In this document: one piece after another, positions 15,212-24,507 of the stretch
Layout of the letters: every line of letters begins with the position of its first letter
How positions within the stretch are numbered: the stretch's first letter is position 1
Origin: Thermotogae bacterium
Lineage (GTDB): Bacteria; Hydrothermota; Hydrothermia; LBFQ01
Direction: 5' to 3'
DNA length: 36,682 bases
Assembly: GCA_013153965.1 (NCBI GenBank)
Contig: JAADDJ010000044.1
Coordinates: forward strand, 1 to 36,682
The notes under the pieces: model-generated
What the model was told of the DNA's origin: nothing
Databases searched by the model: none
The model's input: only the letters and a program-made list of their open reading frames with translations
Program-made: the position numbers and the translations under genes

Positions 15212-17431
15212 TTACCTCCTAAGTTTGAACTTCCGCCCTATCCTCTCGCTCAAGGTATCCACCACGGCGCGTATCTCCTCGTCCGTCAGGGGAGATTCGC
15301 TCGGACGGATCACGAACCTGTAGGTATAACTGCGGCTGTCATCGGGGATGGGGGAGCCTTCGTATATATCAACCAGTTTAACCTCCTCCACGGGAAGGCC
15401 CTCAACGGATCCCCTGACGAAGGAATCAACCTCGTAGAAGGGCACGTGGCGTGGGGCCAAGAAGGATATGTCCTTCACCGACGCGGGCAGGTCGGAGAAT
15501 CTACCGTATCTGACGCGACCCTTGGGAAGGATCTCAACGTACCAGACGAAGGAGCGGGCTTTCAGGCCGAAACGCCGGGCCACCCGATGCTTTACGGCTC
15601 CTATGGAGCCCACGCGCCTTTCCTCTATCAGAATGTCCGCGCTGAGATTCGGGTGGAGGGAGGGATCCTCCGAGGGTATCCGGTAGCCGTAGGACCATCC
15701 GAACCGCTCCCGGAGGGCATCAAGGAAGCCCTTGGCATCGTAGTAGCCGGCCGGGGACGTTATTCCGAAGACGATGAATCTGCTCTCCCTCCCCTCCCTG
15801 TCGTAGATATTGACGATGGAGAAGAACGGGACCCCCTGATTCCCCATCCGGTGGTTGTGGGACAGGACCTTCAGGATGTGGGGAAGGGGCGACGATGAGA
15901 GGCGGGAGAACGATTCGTTGAAATCGCTCACCACCTTGAGACCCTCGTATCCGGCCGTCTCCGACGGGGAGAAGAGACCGAGGCTAACCGCCTCGTACGC
16001 TCCCATACCTGCCAAGAACGTCCGTATCTCATCCTCGTACCTGTCGCGGGGCCTCGGGGGAAGCGGTGTCTCGGGAGGTGGATCTTCGGGGAGGTTATCG
16101 TACCCTATGAGACGGGCGAGCTCCTCTATCACGTCCTCCTGCAGCGATATGTCGGTACGATGCTCCGGCTCCACGACCACCATACCGTCCTCGCTCCTCC
16201 CTTCAACTCCGAAGGCCAGTCTCCGCAGGAGCTCCTCCGCATTCTCGGGCACGAAGCCCAAGTATCTGCGCACCTTTCTCCAGCTTACGAAGACCTTGCG
16301 AGGAGGGACCACATCTCCGGCGAGGAGAAGCCTTCCGTAGGAGGCTCCCACCCAAGTCTTCAGGAGCTCCGAAGCGTAAAGGGAGCCGAGGGGGACGAGG
16401 CGGGGGCTCACGTTTCTCTCAAATCTCCGGGAGGATTCCGTCGTTATCCCCAACAGGGTCGTCGCCCGCCTTATGGCGGCGGGTGAGAAGTGCGCGCTCT
16501 CAAGGAGGACGGTCTCGGTATCCTCGTAGGTGCCGCTGTCCTTACCCCCTATGACGCCGGCCACGGCGAGGGGCTTTTGAGCATCTGCTATGAGCATAAC
16601 ACCCTCGGGGAGAATGTACTCTTTGCCCTCAAGGGAGACGAACCTCTCCCCCTCCCGCGAGGGTCTGACGACTATCCGGCCCTCCACCTTTCGCGAGTCA
16701 AAGGCGTGCAGGGGTTGGCCCAGCATGTAGGCGGTCCAGTTGGTGGCATCCACCGCGGGGTTTATGGGATTGAAGCCTACCATGAAGAGCTTGTAGCGCA
16801 CGGTCCTCGGCGTCTCCCCCTTCCCAAGGCGTATCACCCGCAGGGAGTACGCGTCGCACCTCTCGTCCATCACATCCACGGGGAAGGTCTCGTCCAGCGT
16901 CGGCTCCTCCCTCAGGTTCAGGTCAACGAAGGGGATACCTGTGAATGCGGATACCTCAACGGCCAACCCTCTGACGCTCATGAGGTCCGGACGATTCGGG
17001 GGGATATAGAGGTGTAGGATGGTCTCCCCTATGAGGAACTCCTCCTCGTACCGCTCGGGGTCGGATACCCTCGCCAGGTGCTCACTCTTGGGAGTTAAGC
17101 CCAGCTCCTCCTCGGAGAGGAACATGCCCTCCGAGACTCTGCCCCGCATCTCCTTCGGGGGAACGTCCGCCCACAGTAGAATCTCCCCCTCCCTCACCGG
17201 GTCGGTCGTGGCCACCGTCCTCGTGGCTCCGGAAACGTCCGCCTTGACCCAGTGAAGGTTGCCATCCCGCTCAACCGAGAGTATCCTCGCCGGAAGGATG
17301 GTCTTGAATCTCTCGCCGACCCTCTCCGCACCCTCAACCTCCACGCCCGCCCTCTCCAACGCCGCCTTCACCTCCTCCTCACTCGGATAACCATCCAAAA
17401 AACCGACTATATCCCCAATTATGACTCTCAA
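15212..17431 (-). CDS. pheT: Phenylalanyl-tRNA synthetase beta subunit
   Basis: Beta subunit of the (alpha-beta)2 enzyme that charges tRNA-Phe. The 739-residue protein is at the short end of the family but complete. It has an EMAP-like tRNA-binding domain (about 40-150), a B3/B4 editing domain starting near VMDERCDAYSLRV, a B5 domain with the KVRRYLGF segment and EEDVIEELARLIGYDNLP, the catalytic-like module, and a C-terminal FDX-ACB domain beginning at SDLPASVKDISF. The start is TTG 17431, with no Shine-Dalgarno site and TATAAT 9 bases upstream, so it is probably leaderless and first in a six-gene operon. The usual neighbour pheS is not in the window. Confidence 0.95.
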   Translation of the reverse strand: MRVIIGDIVGFLDGYPSEEEVKAALERAGVEVEGAERVGERFKTILPARILSVERDGNLHWVKADVSGATRTVATTDPVREGEILLWADVPPKEMRGRVSEGMFLSEEELGLTPKSEHLARVSDPERYEEEFLIGETILHLYIPPNRPDLMSVRGLAVEVSAFTGIPFVDLNLREEPTLDETFPVDVMDERCDAYSLRVIRLGKGETPRTVRYKLFMVGFNPINPAVDATNWTAYMLGQPLHAFDSRKVEGRIVVRPSREGERFVSLEGKEYILPEGVMLIADAQKPLAVAGVIGGKDSGTYEDTETVLLESAHFSPAAIRRATTLLGITTESSRRFERNVSPRLVPLGSLYASELLKTWVGASYGRLLLAGDVVPPRKVFVSWRKVRRYLGFVPENAEELLRRLAFGVEGRSEDGMVVVEPEHRTDISLQEDVIEELARLIGYDNLPEDPPPETPLPPRPRDRYEDEIRTFLAGMGAYEAVSLGLFSPSETAGYEGLKVVSDFNESFSRLSSSPLPHILKVLSHNHRMGNQGVPFFSIVNIYDREGRESRFIVFGITSPAGYYDAKGFLDALRERFGWSYGYRIPSEDPSLHPNLSADILIEERRVGSIGAVKHRVARRFGLKARSFVWYVEILPKGRVRYGRFSDLPASVKDISFLAPRHVPFYEVDSFVRGSVEGLPVEEVKLVDIYEGSPIPDDSRSYTYRFVIRPSESPLTDEEIRAVVDTLSERIGRKFKLRR
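15215..15220 (-). promoter_or_regulatory. Shine-Dalgarno site of the coiled-coil gene
   Basis: AGGAGG on the minus strand adjoins the pheT stop codon and lies 7 bases before ATG 15207. Confidence 0.65.
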
Positions 17432-17440
17432 GGCGAAAAA

Positions 17441-17446
17441 ATTATA
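17441..17446 (-). promoter_or_regulatory. -10 element of the pheT operon (leaderless type)
   Basis: TATAAT on the minus strand, preceded by GGGCG, ends 9 bases before the TTG start of pheT. It lies in the 34-base gap after the upstream TPR gene. Confidence 0.6.
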
Positions 17447-17465
17447 CGCCCGGAAGGTGTGGCCA

Positions 17466-19157
17466 TTACCTGCCCCTACAGGACCTGATGAACTTTCTGT
17501 AAAATTGCAATTTCTGCGGATCTATCAGCTCGTCAATCTCCTTTATGTAGTGGTTTTCGCACCGGACTATGAAGAGGTGCAGATAGAGCTCGGCTAAATT
17601 TTCGTTCTCCTCGTCCGACAGTGAGTCTATGGCCTGCACTATCAGGGCTTCGGCCGTATCCCTCTTTCCCATCAGGAAGTATATCCACCCCTTCGTGTCC
17701 AGTATCCCGTCAAGGGGGCAGAGGGAGTAGGCCCTGTCGGCTAATATGTAGGCCGTATCCAGACGCTCGCCCAGCAGGGATAGGGAGTAGGCCCAGTTGT
17801 TCAGAACGGCGGCCATCTCGCAATCCTTGAGTTTGAATCCGTGGTGTTTGACCAGATAGGAGTACATGGCGTGGAGGCTGTCGCCCATGCCCATTAGGGT
17901 ATATGCGTCCCCCAAGGAGAACCAGAAGGCTAAGCTGTCCGGATACCGGCGCGTGAGATTCCTCATAGCCTCCAGCGCCAGACGGAGGTGTCCCCGGGAG
18001 CGGGCGTACCAGTAAGCCTCCTCTGCGAGGCGCACGTTCCCGGGATCCATGGAGATGAGGGATTCGTAGTACTTCAGGGCCCGGCTATGCTCTCCCCTCA
18101 GGCGGTAAAATCTGGCGAGAAGCCACCTCCCGAGAGGATTTCTCTCATCCCTCCTGCGGATCAAATGTCCGAACTTCCGGGGGTTGTCGGAAACGTACGA
18201 GAGGAGGAAGGCGTACGCCAGACGGTAATCGTCGTCCCCCGGCTCAAGCTCGTAGGCGCGCCGGGCGTGCTTGAGGGCGGTCAGGGTATCTCCCTTCCTC
18301 AGGAAGGCGTGCATCAGCAGGTTCCTCGCCTTGGGATCATCTCCGGAGATGGCCAGATAGTGGGCCAGCTCCCTTATCCCCTCCCGCAGCCGAAGGGTGT
18401 CCTTGGCGTGTATGAGGGCGTATCCCCAGTGGAGGTTGGGTCTGGTGAAGCCCAAATCGTCGTACATGGCGGCCAGGAAGGATAGAGCCTCCTCACCGCT
18501 CCGGTTGGCCAGGATGTCTGCTATCCTGAAGCCCACCACCGTATCCTTCCGGAGCATGTAGGCCTCCTGATAGTACTCAAGCGCCTTTGAGGTATTCCCC
18601 ATCCTATCGTGGCATATCCCCAGAGCCAGCAGGAGCCTGCGGCGCTCGTACCTGTCATCGGGGAGGGTCTCAAGTTGCCCGAAGTACTCCATGGCCGAAT
18701 CGCACCTGCCCATGCGGGCGAGGAGTATGGCCATGCTCCGCAGAGCCTCGGGAGTGCGCTTGAGCTCCAGCGAGCGCTCGTACATCTTCAGGGCCTTCTC
18801 GTTCTCTCCGAAGGCCTCGTAGAGATTCCCCAAGAGGAGGACTATCTCCGGTATGTCCGATATCCGCCCCCAGTATCTCCTCACGAAGTCCTCAAACTCG
18901 CCGATGCTCGTCGGACCCCCAAACTGTCTGAATATGAAGACCTTCCAAACGTACGGGTCCTTACTCCCCCCCTCTATCATGCTCCTCAGGACGCTGTCTT
19001 CGTCGGCGCCGAGCGTGATGGCCAGACGGAGGCGGAGACTGTCGGGAAGCTCCTCCTCATGGGCGGCGAGGTATCTCGCCGCGGCCGCCGAATCCTCCAC
19101 GGAGAGGAGGGCACCCTTTAGGAATACGGAGTCTATAGCAGTCAGAAGCCAGATCAT
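17466..19157 (-). CDS. TPR-repeat protein, probably exported
   Basis: 563 residues, nearly all tetratricopeptide-like helical pairs. Recognisable units include NEKALKMYERSLELKRTPEA, NTSKALEYYQEAYML, DTLTALKHARRAYELEPGD and HSRALKYYESLISMDPGN. TPRs are protein-binding scaffolds; no catalytic domain is present. The very short hydrophobic start (MIWLLTAIDS) resembles the leaders of the other exported proteins here, so it may be periplasmic or lipid-layer associated, but this is uncertain. Its ATG overlaps the stop of the C25 peptidase gene (ATGA), so the two are translationally coupled and likely act together, for example as a chaperone or assembly partner of the peptidase. I recognise no specific family. 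Confidence 0.8.
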   Translation of the reverse strand: MIWLLTAIDSVFLKGALLSVEDSAAAARYLAAHEEELPDSLRLRLAITLGADEDSVLRSMIEGGSKDPYVWKVFIFRQFGGPTSIGEFEDFVRRYWGRISDIPEIVLLLGNLYEAFGENEKALKMYERSLELKRTPEALRSMAILLARMGRCDSAMEYFGQLETLPDDRYERRRLLLALGICHDRMGNTSKALEYYQEAYMLRKDTVVGFRIADILANRSGEEALSFLAAMYDDLGFTRPNLHWGYALIHAKDTLRLREGIRELAHYLAISGDDPKARNLLMHAFLRKGDTLTALKHARRAYELEPGDDDYRLAYAFLLSYVSDNPRKFGHLIRRRDERNPLGRWLLARFYRLRGEHSRALKYYESLISMDPGNVRLAEEAYWYARSRGHLRLALEAMRNLTRRYPDSLAFWFSLGDAYTLMGMGDSLHAMYSYLVKHHGFKLKDCEMAAVLNNWAYSLSLLGERLDTAYILADRAYSLCPLDGILDTKGWIYFLMGKRDTAEALIVQAIDSLSDEENENLAELYLHLFIVRCENHYIKEIDELIDPQKLQFYRKFIRSCRGR

Positions 19158-22100
19158 CGCAGTATGACCTTGAATCTCCTCGTTCCCTGCGGTATCTCCA
19201 CCACGACCACATACACCCCTCGCGGTAGGGCCACAGGCACGAGGACGGAGAATTCCCCGTGCGTCCCGAGGGTGAAGCGCTTTACCTCTCTACCCGCCAC
19301 AGTGTAAATTTTAAGCCGGAGAGCACCCCGATTCCACCCCTCAACCCTCAGGGCATCCCCCTCGGGTACCACGCTGACGAATGGCCTCTCATCCTCCCCT
19401 TCGTGGGTGGATGTGATGAGGGTGTCGGGCATCTCCAAAGCGGGGAAGCCGCTGTTCCATCTGTTCCCTCTCACCATGGGCCATCCCACCCCCGTAGAGC
19501 TCCCCAGCTTCCAGCAGTAGAGGTGGTGCCCGGATGTGTGCGCGCAGAGCTCAACCTTCCCGTCCCCATCCAGGTCGTACAGGAGGGGGCCACCCTGAAC
19601 GACCTCCTCCCTGTAGCGGTCCTCGTGTCCGAGAACTATCGGGAATCCCATCAGATCCCCGTGGTGGGTCTTCCCGAAGAGGACGCTCCTGCCGGTTGAG
19701 AAGAAGACCTCCTCCCTGCCGTCCCCATCCACGTCCCCACCCACGAATCTCCTGCCGCGCGGATGGATGTCGTCGTGGTGGGCGTAGAGCACGGTGCCGT
19801 CCCCGTCGGATACGGCGAAGTCGTACATGTCCATATAGGCGAACTCCCATCCGGGTGTCCCATCCCACTCCACGGGCATGACGACGTCCGCCCTCGGTAC
19901 CACGGCTATCGGCGTTGAATCCATCCGTCCGGCCCGGAGGTCTATGGTGATGGCGTTGCCGAAACCGTTTGCCAAAAGCTCCCAATCGCCATCCCCGTCC
20001 GCGTCGTATATGCGGGTACCTACGTAGGTTATGTTGGGCAACAAGATGGTTGTATCCTCGCAGTCGGAGTTGAGTACCACGATTTGGGAGCCCGCCACAT
20101 CCCCCCTGACCACCAACTCCCAGCGGCCATCACCGCTTATGTCCCCCGCCGACATGTACTCGTCGGCCCAAACGTACGGTCCGCAGTTGCCTATGAGATT
20201 CCCGTGGCCGTCGTAGAATCTGACGAAGTCCGCCATCTTGACGGCCACGTCCGGAATCGTGGAGCCACCCCTGAATAGACCGAGGACAACGGGACCTATG
20301 GGGACGTCCGGCAGGGAGACGCTCCATTCCAGCGAGCCATCCGCACCGAGGGCGAGGAGGCGGGGCGAATCCCCCGCTATTCCGAAGACGATCTCGTAGT
20401 CCCCATCGCCGTCAATATCCCCCACAGCCGGTGGGGCCGATATCTCCGTTATGCTCGGTAGGGTATCCACCGAGTACCTCCAGAGGAGCCTTCCGTCGGC
20501 GGAGAATACGCTCAGATAGTTATACACGGAGGGAACGACCAGCTCGTAGCCCGGGGATGGATGGATGTCGGCGGCCAACAGATGGGCCCGGTATCCGGCG
20601 AAGGGAACGTCCCGAACGAATACCTCCGGAGGGTTGGGGCGGTTGCAAACGACCGGACCGGGCTGCCCCACGATACCACCCACCACGGGAAGGACCCTGT
20701 AGCATCTAACATCCCAACCGTCGTATCCGTCCTCCACGAATCCCCATCCGCCGGGCCTCACGGCCAACACCCTCCATCCGGTACCCGTATCAACCTCCAC
20801 CAGGCTGCTCTCCCAGTCCCCATCCCACATGACCCGCACGTACCCATCCCCCGGCGCGGACCACGTGAGCCGAGCCGACGGCAGGGAGTCGGGGACTATG
20901 ATAGTGGCATCCACCGTATCCCCGAAACCGTCATAAAAGGTGAAGCGGAGTATATCTCCCTCCGATAGGCTCCTCGGGAGGGCCACCCGCAGACTGCCCA
21001 CCTCTTGCGGCGGGATGGGAGACGCCGGCTGCAGATATGTGGGGGTTATCGTCCCTCCGACGAAGGTCGCGCGTATGCTGTCGGAGGCCACCGCCCCCTC
21101 GTTGAGGAGGAGAAGGTTTAAGGTACTGTCGTCCTCCATCTTGGCCCCTATGAACCTCAACATCGGCCCCCTACCCACCAGAAAGAGCGTGTCCGAGAGA
21201 CCGCAGGGGGAGCAGGTCAGATATCCGACCAACTTCGTCTCCCCCGCGAACCTTCCGACGGGAACCCGCAGATGGAATCCGATGGAATCCCCAACGGCGG
21301 GGACGATGAGGGTATCCGCCCCCAGAGGCCCCTCCCCCACGAAAACGAGTTTGACGTCTATCCCGGCTCCCCCCGTCAGGACGTACCCCTCTATGTGGAG
21401 GGTATCTCCCGCGAGGGCCACATCGGGGAAGGAGTACCGCACATTCGGAAAACCGGGGGCGGGAACGGTTAGCACCGTCGGAAGGTATCCCCTCCGGTAT
21501 ATCCCGACCTTCAGAGGCTCCGGCGCCAACCCCTCCACACTTACGCTCAGGCTCCCGGACGCGTCCGCATGCCACCTGCCCAGAATCCGTCCCCCCTGCA
21601 TGAGGGTTATGAGGGCCTCCGGCGGAGCGCCGACGACGGAGAGGGTATCTCCGAGGAGAGTCGCCGACGGGGAGGAGGGAAGTGGCGTCTCCCTGTACAG
21701 TCGCAGGGATGGGTCCCCCACGAGGTTGTAGCTCAGAGCCTCATAGACGTAGGAGAAGTAGTATCCGATGGATGCTATGAAGTGCTTGCCGTAGAGGTCT
21801 ATCATCCCGGCGTAGAAGTCCGTCGTATCGCCGAAGGCCATCCTGAAACCCTCCCCCACGAGGGGGATGGCGGCTCCCGGAGAGCTCTCCCTGCTGGGGC
21901 CGTAGGAGGCGATGACCTTCCCCCACTTGTACAGCATCACGTTTATGGAGTTGGTCGTCGGAGCATTCACCAGACATCCCATGTGTATCCACAGGGGAGG
22001 AGTGCTGTCGGTATTCAAAAGGGGGATGTGCTGCAGAAGGAATGGAACGGCCGTGCTGTCAATATTCACCAGAAAGGTCTGATAGTTGGAGTGGGAGAAG

Positions 22101-23179
22101 GCCATTACGAATGTGGCACTCTCAACGGAATCTACGAACTCCTCCAGACTGACGTCCCTCACCGGTACGTCCATCTCGCAAAGGGAATCGTACGGGAGCT
22201 CCGGCGGGAGGTGGGCCGCCATCTCCGACACGTGGGTGCAGGCGTCGTTGTCCAGAATGAATTTGGAGGCGAACAGTTGAACGTTGGGGGGGAAGGGGAA
22301 TCGGTAGTGGCTCTCGTAGTACTCTATACGCCTGACGGCATCGTAGGCCTCGGAGAGGGTATTGACCGGTATCCTACCGACGGCCACGTCCAGCCACAGG
22401 TCCAAACTGTCGGTGAATTGGCCGAAGGACCAGTCCCCGTTGGCATTCCAATCCCCGTCCATACTCCCGTAGTACGCGTCCGTCGTAATGTGGGTTCCGT
22501 AGTCGTAGGGCCAGTAGGAGGGCATGTCTATGTCGGGGGCGGGTACGTGGGACTCGTCCCCCCCTATCAGCAGGAATCTGACTCCCCACGTCCCGTAAAG
22601 GTACCGCACGAAGTTCCTTATGCGCTCGTAGGGCGTTCTGCCGGGAAAGCTTTTCGCCTCATCAACCGTGAAGACGGCCGTCCTTATACCCGTCAGGTTC
22701 TTGAACTCCGCCAACGAATCAAAGGCCGGCTTCAGAGCCTCCGTCGTAAGGATGACCAGGTCTAAACTGTCGGCTCCCGGCATGGAGATGGAGGCCGGTC
22801 CGGCTCCTCCCACCACATCAACGTCAAGGACTATGCGACGATTTCTGTAGAATCTTTCGCCGTCTGACGTTATCTCAAACGCCACCACGGTGGCCACCTT
22901 CTTACCCCTGTACCACCCGTACCTGACCATCACAGGGGAGCGGGGAGTGGGTATGGGCTCGTCCGGATAGGGACGTCCGGTGAGCAGTCCCGTGGGGGAC
23001 GGATAGAGCTCCGGCGAGATTTCCTCGCGCTCGGTGGATACGACCCGAACGCTCAGGGACTCGCCCGGGGCGAGTAGGTACCTGAGGACCTTGACGGCGC
23101 TTACGGGTCTCTTGGGGACCTGCAGCTTGGGAGACTCCTCGGAGAATCCCACCACCACGGTAGTTAGAAGGAGAAACAT
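19154..23179 (-). CDS. C25 (gingipain-family) cysteine peptidase with FG-GAP repeats and sorting domain
   Basis: About 1341 residues. A short hydrophobic leader is followed by a propeptide-like region and a C25 peptidase domain with the LLIGGDESHVPAP, TTDAYYGSMDGDWN and VAVGRIPV segments. The catalytic pair is probably His363 in AFSHSNYQ and Cys402 in HMGCLVNAP. The His-Gly seen in gingipains (GHGS) is Ser-His-Ser here. Beta-rich domains and at least five calcium-type DxDGDG repeats (FG-GAP/VCBS-like) come next, then an 80-residue C-terminal sorting domain ending VPVALPRGVYVVVVE. I chose ATG 23179, with AGGAG 8 bases upstream. ATG 23230 would add 17 codons of atypical AT-rich sequence but give a more classical signal peptide. 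Probable surface or secreted protease. Confidence 0.85.
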   Translation of the reverse strand: MFLLLTTVVVGFSEESPKLQVPKRPVSAVKVLRYLLAPGESLSVRVVSTEREEISPELYPSPTGLLTGRPYPDEPIPTPRSPVMVRYGWYRGKKVATVVAFEITSDGERFYRNRRIVLDVDVVGGAGPASISMPGADSLDLVILTTEALKPAFDSLAEFKNLTGIRTAVFTVDEAKSFPGRTPYERIRNFVRYLYGTWGVRFLLIGGDESHVPAPDIDMPSYWPYDYGTHITTDAYYGSMDGDWNANGDWSFGQFTDSLDLWLDVAVGRIPVNTLSEAYDAVRRIEYYESHYRFPFPPNVQLFASKFILDNDACTHVSEMAAHLPPELPYDSLCEMDVPVRDVSLEEFVDSVESATFVMAFSHSNYQTFLVNIDSTAVPFLLQHIPLLNTDSTPPLWIHMGCLVNAPTTNSINVMLYKWGKVIASYGPSRESSPGAAIPLVGEGFRMAFGDTTDFYAGMIDLYGKHFIASIGYYFSYVYEALSYNLVGDPSLRLYRETPLPSSPSATLLGDTLSVVGAPPEALITLMQGGRILGRWHADASGSLSVSVEGLAPEPLKVGIYRRGYLPTVLTVPAPGFPNVRYSFPDVALAGDTLHIEGYVLTGGAGIDVKLVFVGEGPLGADTLIVPAVGDSIGFHLRVPVGRFAGETKLVGYLTCSPCGLSDTLFLVGRGPMLRFIGAKMEDDSTLNLLLLNEGAVASDSIRATFVGGTITPTYLQPASPIPPQEVGSLRVALPRSLSEGDILRFTFYDGFGDTVDATIIVPDSLPSARLTWSAPGDGYVRVMWDGDWESSLVEVDTGTGWRVLAVRPGGWGFVEDGYDGWDVRCYRVLPVVGGIVGQPGPVVCNRPNPPEVFVRDVPFAGYRAHLLAADIHPSPGYELVVPSVYNYLSVFSADGRLLWRYSVDTLPSITEISAPPAVGDIDGDGDYEIVFGIAGDSPRLLALGADGSLEWSVSLPDVPIGPVVLGLFRGGSTIPDVAVKMADFVRFYDGHGNLIGNCGPYVWADEYMSAGDISGDGRWELVVRGDVAGSQIVVLNSDCEDTTILLPNITYVGTRIYDADGDGDWELLANGFGNAITIDLRAGRMDSTPIAVVPRADVVMPVEWDGTPGWEFAYMDMYDFAVSDGDGTVLYAHHDDIHPRGRRFVGGDVDGDGREEVFFSTGRSVLFGKTHHGDLMGFPIVLGHEDRYREEVVQGGPLLYDLDGDGKVELCAHTSGHHLYCWKLGSSTGVGWPMVRGNRWNSGFPALEMPDTLITSTHEGEDERPFVSVVPEGDALRVEGWNRGALRLKIYTVAGREVKRFTLGTHGEFSVLVPVALPRGVYVVVVEIPQGTRRFKVILR

Positions 23180-23192
23180 GATGACGGCTCCT

Positions 23193-23198
23193 ATTTTA
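23193..23198 (-). promoter_or_regulatory. Possible -10 element for the C25 peptidase gene
   Basis: TAAAAT on the minus strand ends 13 bases before ATG 23179. It mirrors the TAAAAT used by the divergent nitrilase gene in the same 52-base gap. Confidence 0.35.
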
Positions 23199-23218
23199 AC
23201 GGAGAACGGTTGCCCCCT

Positions 23219-23224
23219 TAAAAT
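23219..23224 (+). promoter_or_regulatory. -10 element for the nitrilase gene (leaderless type)
   Basis: TAAAAT ends 7 bases before GTG 23232, which has no Shine-Dalgarno site. Confidence 0.45.
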
Positions 23225-23231
23225 CCCCATC

Positions 23232-24038
23232 GTGCGATTCAAGGTGGCCGTAGCCCAGTTCCGGCCCGTCCTCGCCGACGTTCGGGCCAATCTGAAGCGA
23301 CATCTGGAGCTGATTGACAGAGCCGTATCCGAGGGGGCCCATCTGGTGGTGTTCCCGGAGTTGAGCCTCACGGGATACCTCCTCGGCTGGCTCGTGCCTC
23401 AGGTATCCGTCAGGAGGGAGGAGCCCCTATGGGAGGAGATGGTGAGGCACCTGAAGGGGGCCGTGGCCGTCGTGGGTGCCGTCCTTGAGGAGAGGGATAT
23501 GTTCTACAACGCCGCCGTCGTCCTCTCATCCGAGGGGATATTGGGAATACACCGCAAGGTCTATCTGCCCACCTACGGGATGTTTGACGAGGGAAGATAC
23601 TTCTCCGCCGGCCACTCCTTTGAGAAGATCCCCACCCCCTTGGGGGAGATGGCCCTCATGATATGCGAGGACGCTTGGCACATGGACGCGTACTTGAGCC
23701 GGGCCGACGCGGACCTTTTCGTCCTGATAGCCAACAACCCCCTGCGGGTGGTTCAGGATGCGTCGGCCGTTGAGGTTTGGCATCGTCTATCCTCGCTACC
23801 CCCAACGTTTTTCGGATCTCCGGCGGTCTATGCCAACCGCGCGGGCGTGGAGGATGGGATAATCTTCTTCGGAGGATCAAGGATATACGAGGGGAACGGT
23901 GCGGTTATGGCCGAGGCTCCGCTGTTTGAGGAGGGCCTGATCTTCGCTGAGATTGATACCGATATACGAAGGGCCGCCAGGTACAACTCGGCCACCCTGC
24001 GGGAACATCTCAACTATGCCCTCCGGAAAGGTTCATGA
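23232..24038 (+). CDS. Carbon-nitrogen hydrolase (nitrilase superfamily)
   Basis: 268 residues with the complete Glu-Lys-Cys triad: Glu43 in FPELSLTGY, Lys109 in HRKVYLPTYGMFDEGRYF, and Cys145 in MICEDAW. The HRKVYLPTYGMFDEGRYF stretch is most like the glutaminase domain of glutamine-dependent NAD synthetase and related stand-alone amidases. It could therefore serve as an amidase or as a separate ammonia-supplying subunit, but the synthetase itself is not here and the substrate is unknown. The start GTG 23232 gives the usual FKVAVAQFRP first strand; longer in-frame starts lie in the peptidase gene on the other strand. Its end overlaps the DUF2227 gene by 23 bases. Confidence 0.9.
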   Translation: MRFKVAVAQFRPVLADVRANLKRHLELIDRAVSEGAHLVVFPELSLTGYLLGWLVPQVSVRREEPLWEEMVRHLKGAVAVVGAVLEERDMFYNAAVVLSSEGILGIHRKVYLPTYGMFDEGRYFSAGHSFEKIPTPLGEMALMICEDAWHMDAYLSRADADLFVLIANNPLRVVQDASAVEVWHRLSSLPPTFFGSPAVYANRAGVEDGIIFFGGSRIYEGNGAVMAEAPLFEEGLIFAEIDTDIRRAARYNSATLREHLNYALRKGS

Positions 24039-24507
24039 CGCCGTAAATACCATCCTGACCTTCGCGGCCGTCCCCGTAGGGTACCGTCTCGGCTTCAGCG
24101 CGGAGGACCTCACCCTCTTCGCCCTCGGCTCCCTCTTCGCCACATTCTACCTATCCCCGGACCTTGATCTGGAGGGGACCCGACCGGTGCGCCGGTGGGG
24201 GAGGTTAGCCTTCATATGGAGGCCCTACTCCGCCCTGATGCCCCATCGGGGAGTATCCCACTATCCCTTCTTGGGGATACTGACGAGGCTCGGATACCTC
24301 TTCGTCGTCTTCTCCCTGCTGTGGGCTATGGTGGTGGGTACCCTCCACTACTTCGGCCTCTCCCCTCCAAACCTCAACCTGCGGGCCCTATGGGAGCCGG
24401 ACGTCTGGGTACCCTTCTCCGTAGGGGCCCTGTTCGCCGACACCCTTCACATCTTTCTGGATTGGGCCCAGAGCCGGCTCAAGCGCCCGAGGAGACGGCG
24501 CAGGTGA
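24016..24507 (+). CDS. DUF2227-family putative metal-binding membrane protein
   Basis: 163 residues matching the DUF2227 pattern. It has MPSGKVHDAVN at the N-terminus, SPDLDLEGTRPVRRWG in the middle, then WRPYSALMPHRGVSH and a late histidine-aspartate pair in ADTLHIFLD. These conserved His and Asp residues are the presumed metal ligands, and three to four hydrophobic segments suggest an inner-membrane protein. The family resembles YdjM-type membrane-bound hydrolases but its reaction is unknown. The start ATG 24016 is chosen from the conserved MPSG beginning. The C-terminal tail is a run of Arg/Lys. The TGA abuts the stop of the convergent gene, the two together forming TGATCA. Confidence 0.85.
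   Translation: MPSGKVHDAVNTILTFAAVPVGYRLGFSAEDLTLFALGSLFATFYLSPDLDLEGTRPVRRWGRLAFIWRPYSALMPHRGVSHYPFLGILTRLGYLFVVFSLLWAMVVGTLHYFGLSPPNLNLRALWEPDVWVPFSVGALFADTLHIFLDWAQSRLKRPRRRRR

Noticed and set aside
20000-20500. Repeated GAC-GGN-GAT-GGN DNA as a tandem repeat or array
   Set aside because: It arises from protein-level calcium-binding DxDGDG repeats in the peptidase; spacing is irregular and codons vary.
21569-22765. Long plus-strand open frame of 398 codons opposite the C25 peptidase
   Set aside because: It is rich in Val, Gly, His and Arg with no family motif, while the minus strand has clear C25 motifs; it mirrors the biased codon third positions.
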